A DNA stretch of 64,000 nucleotides, from positions 248,001 through 312,000 of the forward strand of contig NZ_CP048411.1 of NCBI RefSeq assembly GCF_019355055.1. Direction: 5' to 3'. The stretch's first letter is position 1. Every line of letters starts with the position of its first letter. Below the pieces are notes generated by a model, which saw only the letters and a list, made by a program, of their open reading frames with translations, was not told the DNA's origin and ran no database searches. This stretch comes from Pseudomonas sp. MTM4 (GTDB taxonomy: Bacteria > Pseudomonadota > Gammaproteobacteria > Pseudomonadales > Pseudomonadaceae). Of the stretch, positions 1 through 8,049 are shown piece after piece. The translations under genes and the position numbers were made by a program.

Positions 1-52
1 CATCGATATCGATGCGACGTGGTTGGCGGGAAAGCTTGGTTGAGAGCGACAT
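1..52 (-). CDS. Truncated gene at window edge, N-terminus only
   Basis: Only the first 17 codons are present (MSLSTKLSRQPRRIDID). The start ATG at 52 is preceded on the minus strand by a near-perfect GGAGG at seven bases' spacing, so translation is likely real. The fragment is too short to assign to a family. It is probably another island gene transcribed leftwards, like ardA. Confidence 0.5.
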   Translation of the reverse strand, partial: MSLSTKLSRQPRRIDID

Positions 53-251
53 GGTGTGTCCTCCGTTGACGTGGGAGGTGCACCGTGCGGTAGCCGTCGC
101 ATTCGATCATGCCGGGTTGGGTCTGAGCGAATGCGCTGGCAGGAGGCGCGAGAATTGATGCCGGGAAGATCTGAGCGCTGATCGGATACGCCCATCTACG
201 CGTGTCACCGGCCACGGTGCTCAAGCACGCCAAGCTCCGCACGCGTAGCCC

Positions 252-361
252 TACGGATTTACGGGGCTACGGCTTTCCACAAAACCGGAAAACCGCAACG
301 GCGGATATCTGTAAATCCGTAGAAGCGTAAAACCGCTTTCCCACCAATCCGTAAATCCGTG
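252..361. repeat. Iteron-like repeats of GTAAATCCGT
   Basis: The 10-mer GTAAATCCGT occurs three times in about 110 bp: inverted at 253-262 and direct at 311-320 and 351-360. The outer copies form a 12/13 inverted repeat (252-264 against 349-361). AAAACCG-type words are interspersed. The region has no convincing ORF. Such clusters can be regulator-binding sites, replication iterons or part of an oriT; nothing seen decides between them. Confidence 0.5.
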
Positions 362-556
362 GATACGGATCGAAGGATTTGGGCAGAAACGTAAGACCGT
401 AACGGTCCCAATCAACTGGAGGCACAACGTGGCGTTCCAGGCTGATCGCCAGGGGTGCCCGCCGGGACATCAGCCTTCCGGGTGGGGCGCGCGGGTGACC
501 GGCAGGGCAGGGGCGCAGAAAACAAGGCACCGGATCGCCCCGGTGCCTTCCGATGC

Positions 557-1069
557 CTAGCGATTCCAGAACACGTGCACCTGCTCGAAACCGGTTTCCA
601 GGGTGAACAGGTCACCGCTGTACTCCATGTCGCGGGCCATGGCGCGATAGTCGATGTACATGGCCAGGTGCTGCGGAATGCCGGTAGTTTCCTCGGTCAG
701 CTCCTGGGCGTAGTCGGCCAGCGAGCTGTAGCAGCCGCAGTAATCTTCCTCAGCCGTCTCGCGCGCTTGCTCCAGGTCGTTGAAGTGAGCGAGCAGGGCG
801 CCGCCGAACTCGGGGTGCTCCTCGATGAAGCACGCAACCTCATGGGCGCTTTCGAGGCCCTCGTACTCGCCGAGGCGGTAGCCGTCGAAGCCCTTGAAAT
901 CGTGGATGGCGTATTCCTCTGCATCCTTGACCGGCGAGGCCGCCAGCATGACGCTGACTTGCGCCTGGATGTCCTCCAGTTCCAGGGTGGCGTCGATCCA
1001 GACACCATGCAGATGACCGGCGTTGTAGACGGCCAGGTCGGCAACGTAGATCCTGATTTCTTTGCTCAT
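557..1069 (-). CDS. ardA: Antirestriction protein ArdA
   Basis: This 170-residue, strongly acidic protein has the length and sequence style of ArdA (early DLAVYNAGHLHGVWID, then acidic stretches such as DFKGFDGYRLGEYEGLESA). ArdA is an elongated DNA mimic that occupies the DNA-binding groove of type I restriction enzymes. Plasmids and integrative elements carry it to survive entry into a new host. The start at 1069 follows AAGGAG at eight bases' spacing. Its presence supports a conjugative origin for the island and sits oddly beside the island's own restriction system, which is of another type. Confidence 0.9.
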   Translation of the reverse strand: MSKEIRIYVADLAVYNAGHLHGVWIDATLELEDIQAQVSVMLAASPVKDAEEYAIHDFKGFDGYRLGEYEGLESAHEVACFIEEHPEFGGALLAHFNDLEQARETAEEDYCGCYSSLADYAQELTEETTGIPQHLAMYIDYRAMARDMEYSGDLFTLETGFEQVHVFWNR

Positions 1070-1292
1070 GGCTTTCGCTCCTTCATCTTCAGGGTTCTGC
1101 GCTTGCGCTGCGCATGAACCCCTGCCGACTAGGGCGACTAAGGCGGTCGTGAAAAAATCAGGAAAAATCGCGGAGGCTCCACCCAGCGCAGCGGCCGGGT
1201 GGAAACCGTCTATTTTTCTTGATTTTGAGGGGGCAAGAACCCCTGCTTTTAAACAGGGAGAACTTCACCACGAGTGGTGACAGCAACCAGAA

Positions 1293-1325
1293 CAGAGACT
1301 GGACGCAGAAGGCGTCCAGTCTCTG
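1293..1325 (-). terminator. Strong hairpin after the ankyrin gene
   Basis: A perfect 14-bp inverted repeat (1293-1306 and 1312-1325, 5-nt loop) lies just beyond the stop codon of the reverse-strand ankyrin gene. The downstream side on the minus strand has only a weak T stretch, so it may act as terminator or as a 3'-end stabiliser. It would insulate ardA from readthrough. Confidence 0.65.
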
Positions 1326-1332
1326 ATAGCTG

Positions 1333-4047
1333 TTAGCTTGAGGTCATCGGTATCGCTTGCTCCAACACGTGGGCAGTGCGCAACAAGTCATTTCTGCTGG
1401 CACAGCGATTACCGGCTTGAGCGAGTTTATGAGCTAGAGCGGCCAACGCCTCTGGATGCTCTATCAAGATCTCAACCTGCTCCAACGGAGTCATGCCGCG
1501 CAGGTTTCGCTTCCATGCAAGCTCAGGGGCTAGTTGTAAAAGACGTTCGGTCGCATACAGATTCGCGGTCCAGGCTGAAGTATGAAGCGGAGACTGGCCG
1601 TCAAAAGTGGTCTTGTCCAGCCCGCATGGATGATCGAGCAGGGCATCGACGCAACTGTTCACGCCGGACTTGATCGCAGAGTGCAGAGCGGTCATGCCCT
1701 GCACATCCTGCATATCAGGGTCGGCACCTGCCTCCAGCATTAGCGTGACCATCTCAGTATCCCCAACTTCCGCCATCAGCATGAGCGGGGTTTGCTTCTT
1801 GAAGTCAGAAATATTTAGCTGTTTCGGTGCCTTCAGTGCCAACATGCCAATGGCTTGATGCCAGTGTTTAAGCATGATCTCAAGACGGCTCCATTCGCCT
1901 TGCAATTCGTTTGGTGTCATATATCGAAGGTGGGGAAGTCCGCGAAGAAAATTGCTGTGTCCCTTTATCCAATGCATCAACAGTGAATCACCGGTCACCG
2001 ACGGAAGTGGCGCGTTGAGTTTGCTGCGATTGCGCTGTATCCAGTCAAGCAGTCCCGTCTGGTCACCGGCCATCAGAAGTCTGATGGACTCTTGCACTTT
2101 TTCACGAGCCAGAGGCTCCAACTGCTCAATACCCGGGTAGGGTTTGTACAGCGTGCTCCAGAAATAATCGCTGGCCCAGCGTGCCGTATCCTCGATGCTG
2201 GGAATCTCACTACTCTCGACCATTCCTCCGGCCAACATCTCTCGATAATATTTTTCGTGGTTTTCCGGTACGAGCCTCTGATTAGCCACTGCTATGGCAA
2301 GACAGTCCCGTGCCACTTCACCACGCAATGGCCCACAGTTGCGCTCCAGTCCAGCGTCTAAAGCCTCCCGAAACAGCTTGCCAGCACCCTCGAAGTCATT
2401 GCTGGCCAACAGATGCTTGGCCTTGTACTGCAAGATTGCCGCCTTCCACAGAACGTAACCATCGCTCGCCTCGGCTTCGTCAAGCAATGCTTGGACCCGC
2501 TTGCTGCAGTCTTTCGGGCGTTGTTGATGGTCGCCGTTCAGATAAGCATTGAGCTCGAACAGAATCGCCTGGACAGTCTGTGCCGGTGTGAGGGCCAGTT
2601 CACGCAGGCGCTGAATCGCGGCCGCTTTGGCGCGTGTGCTGAGTTCGGAGTGATTGACCACTTGGCTGACTACCCAGTAGCGATGTTCACTTTGCAAGGC
2701 TCGCCACGAGGAAGTGCGCGTCATGCGAGCTATCAGATGCAACTCTGTATTCAGTTCGTCTGCAATGGCAGCAGCACGTTCCGCATTGCGCATGATGATA
2801 GGCCGTGCGGATTCCGTATCGAGCCCCAAGTGATCCTCAAGCTTTGCGCCTGCCTGTACTTCGAAGAAGTAGCGCGTCAGCAGGTGTGCCAGCTCCATAT
2901 TGGCAGTTTCTCGACGTGACGGCAGGATGGAAAGGTATAGCCCACGTCTATCTGTGGCGGGCAGATGCTCCTCGAACCAAGCATTCTCTGCCGCCTCGCC
3001 CTTATCCCCGCAGTTACGCCAAGCGTCGATAGTCATGTTGTAGACAAACTTGTAGATAGCGAGTGGCTGCAGCAGTTTGTTCTGCTTAGGGTCAGTGCAT
3101 TGCGAGTTAACGCCGGGGCAAAGAAATTTGAGCAAACGCTCATAACCATCCTGCACCATTCGGGCAAAGAGCAGGCGTTGACGGACTGTGTGTAGCGACG
3201 GAATAGCATAACGATCGGCCAGGCATTCGATGAAAGCAGCTTTTTCATCTTCATCAGCAGCACCATCCAGAATGGCCTCAAGGCGACCCGGTTGGGTCAT
3301 CGGAATTTCGAGGCGGAGTTGGTCTGCTGTAAGTTGTTTGCGTGTTACGAATGCCTGCGCGTCGGCGAACTGCTCGGCAGGCGAGCGACTGTTGTCGAGG
3401 GTGAACGCTCCCTTGAAGTCCAACACCGCTTTGTCCGAAAAGTACTTGCGGAAGGAGTCGGGGCGGATATTGGTATCCTTTCGCCAGTTGTACAGGGAGC
3501 GCCGTAGGCCATCATGTCCGCCTCTGGTGATCTCACTGCGCTGATCGGCAAGCTCTTCTAGTGGCATCCCCAGTAAATCTAGTAGCCAATCCACTACCTG
3601 GGCTACGGGTAGATAGAGGCTCTGTTTTCCGCTCACCCCGCGGGGTTCGGGCAGATACCAGAAGCGCCCGCCAGGCATGCCCGTGTCCAATGGTTTGCCC
3701 AGATTCCAAAATGCGGCGCGGCGAGCCAGTCCAGGCATATAGAAGTACCCCAGCAGCATCCACAGGATCTGGCGCTCATCGGCGGCAAAGGTCCAGGTAT
3801 TAAGCTCTAGATATTTGTAGGCGTTCCCGAACTCGGTAAGGTTGTCGAGGACATCGAGGCGAGCCCGAGGATCCATATCCAGAGCATCGAAGATAGCGTG
3901 CAGGACTTCTTCGCCCATGGCCTTGTGGGCTGCAAGGCTGTCTTGCCCGTTCGCAAACTTGTTCTTTTTGGTGGTCGGATAGCTTGAGCAGCCGAGGCTC
4001 TGATGAATCTCCAGTAGAATAGCTTCGGCCAGTGGTAGGGTGCTCAT
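1333..4047 (-). CDS. Large ankyrin-repeat protein, divergent from viperin
   Basis: About 904 residues. The ATG at 4047 is chosen because AAGGA lies about nine bases upstream; the reading frame opens 21 codons earlier without a comparable site. The first 750 or so residues match no family I recognise. They look alpha-helical, and the middle (about 430-650) resembles a helical-repeat solenoid. The C-terminal 150 residues contain about three to four ankyrin repeats with the usual TPLMLMAEVGDTEMVTLMLE and MTALHSAIKSGVNSCVDALL patterns, which normally mediate protein contacts. No nuclease, ATPase or transmembrane motif is obvious. It shares a 186-bp divergent promoter region with the viperin gene, so a defence-related sensor, effector or regulator role is possible but is inference only. 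Confidence 0.8.
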   Translation of the reverse strand: MSTLPLAEAILLEIHQSLGCSSYPTTKKNKFANGQDSLAAHKAMGEEVLHAIFDALDMDPRARLDVLDNLTEFGNAYKYLELNTWTFAADERQILWMLLGYFYMPGLARRAAFWNLGKPLDTGMPGGRFWYLPEPRGVSGKQSLYLPVAQVVDWLLDLLGMPLEELADQRSEITRGGHDGLRRSLYNWRKDTNIRPDSFRKYFSDKAVLDFKGAFTLDNSRSPAEQFADAQAFVTRKQLTADQLRLEIPMTQPGRLEAILDGAADEDEKAAFIECLADRYAIPSLHTVRQRLLFARMVQDGYERLLKFLCPGVNSQCTDPKQNKLLQPLAIYKFVYNMTIDAWRNCGDKGEAAENAWFEEHLPATDRRGLYLSILPSRRETANMELAHLLTRYFFEVQAGAKLEDHLGLDTESARPIIMRNAERAAAIADELNTELHLIARMTRTSSWRALQSEHRYWVVSQVVNHSELSTRAKAAAIQRLRELALTPAQTVQAILFELNAYLNGDHQQRPKDCSKRVQALLDEAEASDGYVLWKAAILQYKAKHLLASNDFEGAGKLFREALDAGLERNCGPLRGEVARDCLAIAVANQRLVPENHEKYYREMLAGGMVESSEIPSIEDTARWASDYFWSTLYKPYPGIEQLEPLAREKVQESIRLLMAGDQTGLLDWIQRNRSKLNAPLPSVTGDSLLMHWIKGHSNFLRGLPHLRYMTPNELQGEWSRLEIMLKHWHQAIGMLALKAPKQLNISDFKKQTPLMLMAEVGDTEMVTLMLEAGADPDMQDVQGMTALHSAIKSGVNSCVDALLDHPCGLDKTTFDGQSPLHTSAWTANLYATERLLQLAPELAWKRNLRGMTPLEQVEILIEHPEALAALAHKLAQAGNRCASRNDLLRTAHVLEQAIPMTSS

Positions 4048-4233
4048 GGCGCCTGTCCTTGGTGTTGTTGACGGTGCGTTAATCCTTGCAAAGCGTTGCA
4101 ACCTTACCACTGAAAAATCGTGTACCCCCCCCCCCTACGCAGGAACGATGAGGAGGGGGGGACGCCGTTCTGCATACCGGGTAATCAGGTGCACTGAGAT
4201 CCTGCGCGGACCCCAACAGACGGAGTCCGCTTC
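4048..4233. promoter_or_regulatory. Divergent promoter region with poly-C tract (ankyrin/viperin)
   Basis: This 186-bp gap must hold the promoters of both the ankyrin gene and the viperin gene. It contains a run of 11 C at 4125-4135 and a run of 7 G at 4155-4161, able to pair as a hairpin. Homopolymer runs of this length are prone to slippage, so expression could be phase-variable. The viperin ATG at 4234 is preceded by GGAG at eight bases' spacing. I could not place -35/-10 boxes with confidence. Confidence 0.5.
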
Positions 4234-5148
4234 ATGCAACCACCCACCCAGCTTGTCCTAAACTGGCATCTCACCGAAGCATGCAATTACCGTTGCCAAT
4301 ACTGCTATGCAGCATGGAAAGAATCTGCGTGCCCACGAGAGCTGATACTCGATCTAGGGCAAACCACAGCGTTGCTTAGAGAACTGTATCGATTCTTCCA
4401 CCCGACCAACCACGCCAATCCGCTGGCTAGGCGAATGTCCTGGAGCTCCGTCCGTCTCAATCTGGCTGGCGGAGAGCCCTTGCTACATGGCAAGAAGCTC
4501 CCTGCCATTGTTAGTCAGGCCCGTGCGCTTGGCTTCGAAGTCTCGATGATCAGCAATGGGGCAAGTCTGACCCGGGAGTTACTGGATCGTTTGGCACCCC
4601 AGCTAACCTGGCTTGGTATCAGCATCGATTCGAGTAGTTCTGAGACCAACCGTGCAATCGGCCGAGTCGACCGTCGTGGCAAGCTTCTCAACCTGAGCGA
4701 TCTGGCCAGCGCCCTCGACAGTGTTCGTCAGTTCAACCCTAGTTTGAGGCTCAAGCTCAATACTGTGGTCAATCAGGCCAATCATGCTGAAGACATGAGC
4801 GATCTTCTGGGCCGTTTTGCTCCGCAGAAGTGGAAAGTCCTGCGCATGCTGCCCGTGGTCAACCAGCACTTGAGCATCAGCGAAGAGCAGTTCGCCGCCT
4901 TTGTCCTACGTCATCGCGCCTTCGCGAATATCTTATGTCCGGAAGACAATCAGGACATGGCCGAATCCTATCTGATGGTTGATCCACATGGGCGCTTCTT
5001 CCAGAACAGCCCGCTGATTGTGGGGAGCGGCTACACCTACAGTAGGCCGATCCTGGAGGTAGGTGCGGATGCGGCCATTTCTCAAATGTCCTTCGACATT
5101 GAGCGTTTCATCGCACGCTACATCCTGCAGGCAGGAGAGGGCGCATGA
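4234..5148 (+). CDS. Prokaryotic viperin (pVip), antiviral radical SAM enzyme
   Basis: This 304-residue radical SAM enzyme has CNYRCQYC at about residues 17-24 (CxxxCxxC, three ligands of the 4Fe-4S cluster), directly preceded by NWHLTEA, which matches the NxHxT signature of viperins. Further viperin-like blocks follow: LAGGEPLLH, SMISNG, LGISIDSSS with SETNRAIGR, KWKVLRMLPV, and a C-terminal SYLMVDPHGRFFQN and ILEVGADAAI segment parallel to the human protein. Characterised pVips dehydrate CTP, GTP or UTP to 3'-deoxy-3',4'-didehydro nucleotides that terminate phage RNA synthesis. Which nucleotide this one uses cannot be read here. It overlaps the next gene by 4 bp (ATGA), so the two are probably co-translated. 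Confidence 0.9.
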   Translation: MQPPTQLVLNWHLTEACNYRCQYCYAAWKESACPRELILDLGQTTALLRELYRFFHPTNHANPLARRMSWSSVRLNLAGGEPLLHGKKLPAIVSQARALGFEVSMISNGASLTRELLDRLAPQLTWLGISIDSSSSETNRAIGRVDRRGKLLNLSDLASALDSVRQFNPSLRLKLNTVVNQANHAEDMSDLLGRFAPQKWKVLRMLPVVNQHLSISEEQFAAFVLRHRAFANILCPEDNQDMAESYLMVDPHGRFFQNSPLIVGSGYTYSRPILEVGADAAISQMSFDIERFIARYILQAGEGA

Positions 5149-5342
5149 AGTACTGTTCGAACAAAGAAATCGATGCGCTCATCCGTCAACTGGTTCGTCA
5201 AGGATGGCGCTTCCATCGTGGAGGTAAGCATGGACGGCTTACTCATCCTGGTGGCCGACCGACAGTGACCGTAGCCAAGTCACCTAGCGACTTCCGGAGT
5301 TTGGAAAATTTCCGCCGTGACTTACGCAAAGCTACTGGTTGA
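5145..5342 (+). CDS. HicA-like small RNA-binding/toxin-fold protein
   Basis: This 65-residue basic protein resembles the HicA/YcfA mini-dsRBD fold: an N-terminal helix (EIDALIRQLVRQGWRFHR), a conserved glycine-histidine turn (GGKHGRLTHPGG), then strand (PTVTVAKSPSD) and a final helix (LENFRRDLRKA). HicA toxins are ribosome-associated mRNA interferases using a histidine in that turn. No HicB antitoxin gene lies next to it; instead it is translationally coupled to the viperin gene. It could be an RNA-binding partner of viperin, an orphan toxin or a structural adaptor. The family call is moderate and the role unknown. Confidence 0.65.
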   Translation: MKYCSNKEIDALIRQLVRQGWRFHRGGKHGRLTHPGGRPTVTVAKSPSDFRSLENFRRDLRKATG

Positions 5343-5531
5343 TGCTGGAGGCCAGTGGGCTGCTGGTTCACAATCTGATCGCTTGTCCAGCACGGTATTT
5401 CTACTTTGGAACTGAAGACGCGCAAGTTCGCCAAATGATCTAGACCCGAGCTAGACCACCCGGTCTGTAATTGTCGTGCTGGCAGCAGTCGTGAGGCTAT
5501 TGGCTCAACAGGGATCACAAAAGGAGCAGGG

Positions 5532-6344
5532 ATGGGAGTTTTCACTCCGGCTGGAGAAACGCGTGTAGCTGTTCTGGTGGATTGTGACAACGTATCGCCC
5601 GAGATTCTGGAACACGCCTTGCGTGTGGTCGCCCAGTTCGGCCGTGTCGTCCTGAGAAGGGGATATGGCAATCACGGCACCTTGGCCAACAAATGGCAGG
5701 AGGCTCTGGTTCGACTGGCCTTCACGCCATGCCTGCAGTACCAGTATGCAGCCGGCAAGAATACCTCCGACATCGCCCTGGCCCTGGATGCCATGGAGGC
5801 GCTATTCGATCAGCGCGCGGATACGCTCTGCCTGGTAACCAGCGACTCAGATTTCGCCTACCTGTGCCGTAAGCTCAGAGAGCGCGGCGCTACCGTCTGC
5901 ATCGTCGGTGAACCCAAGACCCCCGACGCACTGCGCAACGCCAGTGACCAGTTCTTCGAGTGGCGTCGCGAGGAGCATTTCCAGGAACCTGTTGCGGAGC
6001 ATGCCGAGAAGCCTGCGGCCAAGACTGAGTCGAACTGCAAGCAGGAAACTGCCAAGCCGGAGCCCTGCAAGCCTGTCGTCAAACGGCGACCAAGGTTCGT
6101 GGTCGATGCCGTATCTCTGCTTGCAGGTGGAACCAGCGAAGGCAAGGTTACCCTGAGCGCCGTTGTGCAGTACCTCAAACGTACCGATCCGGCATTCTCG
6201 CCAAACGCCTACGGCCACTCTGGTCTACTGGACATGATCAGAACCTACGACCTGCTGCATCTGATCCAAGAGAACGGTGGTCACTGGACGGTTGGGCTGG
6301 CGGCCAAGGAGGAGGAACCGACGGAACACGCTGCGCACGCCTGA
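5532..6344 (+). CDS. NYN (LabA/PIN-like) ribonuclease with C-terminal OST-HTH/LOTUS domain
   Basis: 270 residues. The N-terminal NYN domain (about 10-150) shows the acidic PIN-fold positions: VLVDCDNVS near 13-21, NTSDIALALDAME near 78-90 and LCLVTSDSDFAYL near 98-110. A low-complexity E/K/P linker (about 150-190) leads to an OST-HTH/LOTUS domain (about 195-262) with KVTLSAVVQYLKR and YGHSGLLDMIRTYDLL. NYN domains are metal-dependent nucleases acting mostly on RNA, and LOTUS domains bind RNA or protein. The gene is separate from the viperin pair by 190 bp in which I see no other gene. NYN-LOTUS proteins are widespread in proteobacteria, so a specific link to the neighbouring defence genes is not proven. 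Confidence 0.85.
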   Translation: MGVFTPAGETRVAVLVDCDNVSPEILEHALRVVAQFGRVVLRRGYGNHGTLANKWQEALVRLAFTPCLQYQYAAGKNTSDIALALDAMEALFDQRADTLCLVTSDSDFAYLCRKLRERGATVCIVGEPKTPDALRNASDQFFEWRREEHFQEPVAEHAEKPAAKTESNCKQETAKPEPCKPVVKRRPRFVVDAVSLLAGGTSEGKVTLSAVVQYLKRTDPAFSPNAYGHSGLLDMIRTYDLLHLIQENGGHWTVGLAAKEEEPTEHAAHA

Positions 6345-6360
6345 AAGACCGCCGCAAAAA

Positions 6361-6375
6361 GGGGGCTCAGCCCCC
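6361..6375 (-). terminator. Intrinsic terminator between the NYN gene and radC
   Basis: GGGGGC and GCCCCC arms (6361-6366, 6370-6375) with a 3-nt loop are flanked by AAAAA on the left. On the minus strand this is a compact stem followed by a T run, just past the radC stop. It may also stop forward transcription from the NYN gene, where the tail is weaker. Confidence 0.75.
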
Positions 6376-6380
6376 TTGGT

Positions 6381-6887
6381 TCATAGCAACCCAAGCTCAG
6401 CGAAAGACACCGTGCGTTGGCCAGCCACGATGACGTGATCCAGCGAGCGGACATCGACCAGCGCCAAGGATTCTTTCAAACGCTGTGTGAGCACCTTGTC
6501 AGCCTGGCTTGGCTCTGGATTTCCGCTTGGATGATTGTGCGCGAAGATCGCTGCAGCCGCATTCAGGTGCAGTGCTTCCTTGACCACCTCGCGTGGATAC
6601 ACAGACGCACTGTCGATGGTGCCGCGGAACATCTCGACGTACTGGATCAGGCGATGCTTGGCATCCAGAAACAGTACTGAGAAAACCTCGTGTTCAAAGC
6701 CACCCAGCTTCGCGATCAGATAGTCCTTGACCAGCTCCGAAGACGTGAAGGCTGCTCCTCGCTGAACCTTCTGATCGATCACCTTGCGAGCAGCGCTCAG
6801 AATCTGTTCTGCAGTGGCAGGCAGATAGCGACCTTGCTCGTCGCGAATCATCAGGGAAGCGTCAAAGACGAGAGAAAGCTGCGACAT
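6381..6887 (-). CDS. radC: RadC-family JAB/MPN domain protein
   Basis: 168 residues. The catalytic JAMM/MPN+ motif HNHPSGNPEPSQAD is intact near residue 115-130, inside a typical RadC block (SVLFLDAKHRLIQ, TIDSASVYPREVVKEAL, LDHVIVAG). The N-terminal HhH part of chromosomal RadC is absent, as in the short RadC proteins common on integrative elements and plasmids. The function of RadC is uncertain; an earlier role in DNA repair has been questioned. The start at 6887 is chosen because GGAG is seven bases upstream; an in-frame ATG two codons earlier is too close to that site. Confidence 0.9.
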   Translation of the reverse strand: MSQLSLVFDASLMIRDEQGRYLPATAEQILSAARKVIDQKVQRGAAFTSSELVKDYLIAKLGGFEHEVFSVLFLDAKHRLIQYVEMFRGTIDSASVYPREVVKEALHLNAAAAIFAHNHPSGNPEPSQADKVLTQRLKESLALVDVRSLDHVIVAGQRTVSFAELGLL

Positions 6888-7370
6888 GATCATGCTCCAG
6901 TTGCTCGGGCGGAATTGCCCGGAACCGGTCCAGCACGGCGCAGCGCAGCAGTCAGGGGGCGATAGCCGGCCCGGCCGCACATGCGCGAAGCGCATGCAGC
7001 CCTTGACGGCGAGAACGCCGTGATACGGTGAGAGGAAACAGCAAGACCGCCATTCCACCAATCTTGCAGGCGCCACCAGCAAGCGCAGCGCGCAGGCTCT
7101 GTCGGCCCAGCGACAGACACAAAGAGGTGTTGTTGGCGGCTGCAGAACTGCAGATATGGCCTGAATCAGCAACGAGAAAGGAACGAGGCCGGTCGCCACC
7201 TGTAGCCAGCGCCTATCAACTGGATTGGCAGACGGCCGCTACCGAAATATTCTTCGGTCTCTGGGCTAACGAAGTGCGAACAGGCAGGACGCTGACCCTG
7301 CACTTCGTTAGCTCAGAACCTTCCTTCCTGGCCTGTGTAAACAGGCCGCTTCATTGGCATTTGCCATGGC
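6888..7370. other. Non-coding stretch with several inverted repeats
   Basis: I see no convincing gene in these 480 bases. A perfect 13-bp inverted repeat (7265-7277 and 7300-7312, 22-nt loop) is followed by a GGCCTG/CAGGCC hairpin (7330-7347). A GACGCTC/GAGCGTC hairpin lies at 7384-7401, inside the last codons of the next reverse-strand gene. The closely spaced palindromes could be terminators, regulator sites or part of a transfer/recombination locus. Confidence 0.4.
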
Positions 7371-7718
7371 TCAGGTCAGCCTTGACGCTCCGGCGAGCGT
7401 CAGGGTCTTTCTGTGGCCAAAGCAATCACCCGCTGTATAGGTCTCGGCCTGCTCACCGCAGTGATGATGCGAGCACATACGCTGGTGGATACGACTCAGG
7501 AAACCCACCTCAAAAGCTCGCCTCTCAATAGCGCAGGGCAGCAGATCGCGCTCCGCGATCATCACTGCCCAGAGCCATCCACTGCGGGCGTTGTCGAGCC
7601 AGGTCTGGGCCAGCCTCACGCCCTGGTTGAACGCTTCTCTGCAGTCGGCAGCCCAGGCAATTTCCATGCCTGGATGGCCGTCGCTATACGGAAGGTAGGT
7701 GATAACGCGCTTTCTCAT
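7371..7718 (-). CDS. Small conserved-looking hypothetical protein of the island
   Basis: 115 residues with no family I recognise. It starts MRKRVITYLPYSDGHPGMEI and contains a helix with AFNQGVRLAQTWLDNARSG and a C-terminal Cys/His-rich stretch (MCSHHHCGEQ) that might bind a metal. Its ATG overlaps the stop of the upstream gene by 4 bp, which supports both being real and co-translated. It has the look of the small accessory genes between radC and ardA on ICE-type elements. Confidence 0.6.
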   Translation of the reverse strand: MRKRVITYLPYSDGHPGMEIAWAADCREAFNQGVRLAQTWLDNARSGWLWAVMIAERDLLPCAIERRAFEVGFLSRIHQRMCSHHHCGEQAETYTAGDCFGHRKTLTLAGASRLT

Positions 7719-7984
7719 CTGGCACCTCCTCGAGCGTCAGAGAGGGCGCGGCGATAGAGCACGACCATCTCATCGAGTAGAGCCAGCGCTGAGTGAGCAG
7801 CTATACGCACGCGCAGATCGGCTGGCTGCAAACCGTCAGGTTCAGCTAGTTGATCGAGCAGATTGCCGAGCATCACGCCACGCAATTCAGCTGCAGCTTC
7901 AGAGGGTAGGGGAGAGCGTTCGGAATCATGCAGCGGGCTTCGCTGTAGCGGGAAAGGTACAACGCAGCATTCGAGCTCAGCCAT
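7715..7984 (-). CDS. Small hypothetical protein, first gene of a two-gene unit
   Basis: 89 residues from the ATG at 7984 (the frame is open 15 codons further). It is mostly helical, with a leucine-rich middle (LRGVMLGNLLDQLAEP) and a C-terminal ALALLDEMVVLYRRAL helix. No family is recognised. It is translationally coupled (ATGA overlap) to the 115-aa gene downstream. Confidence 0.5.
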   Translation of the reverse strand: MAELECCVVPFPLQRSPLHDSERSPLPSEAAAELRGVMLGNLLDQLAEPDGLQPADLRVRIAAHSALALLDEMVVLYRRALSDARGGAR

Positions 7985-8049
7985 GGCGCACCTCCAGATC
8001 AGAGGTGGACAGCAAGACCTGAAGCCCAAGGCGGAGCTCTCGGGTAAAA

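Noticed and set aside
7028..7531. A 167-codon forward frame after radC
   Set aside because: Runs through the palindrome region and antisense to a better-supported two-gene reverse unit.
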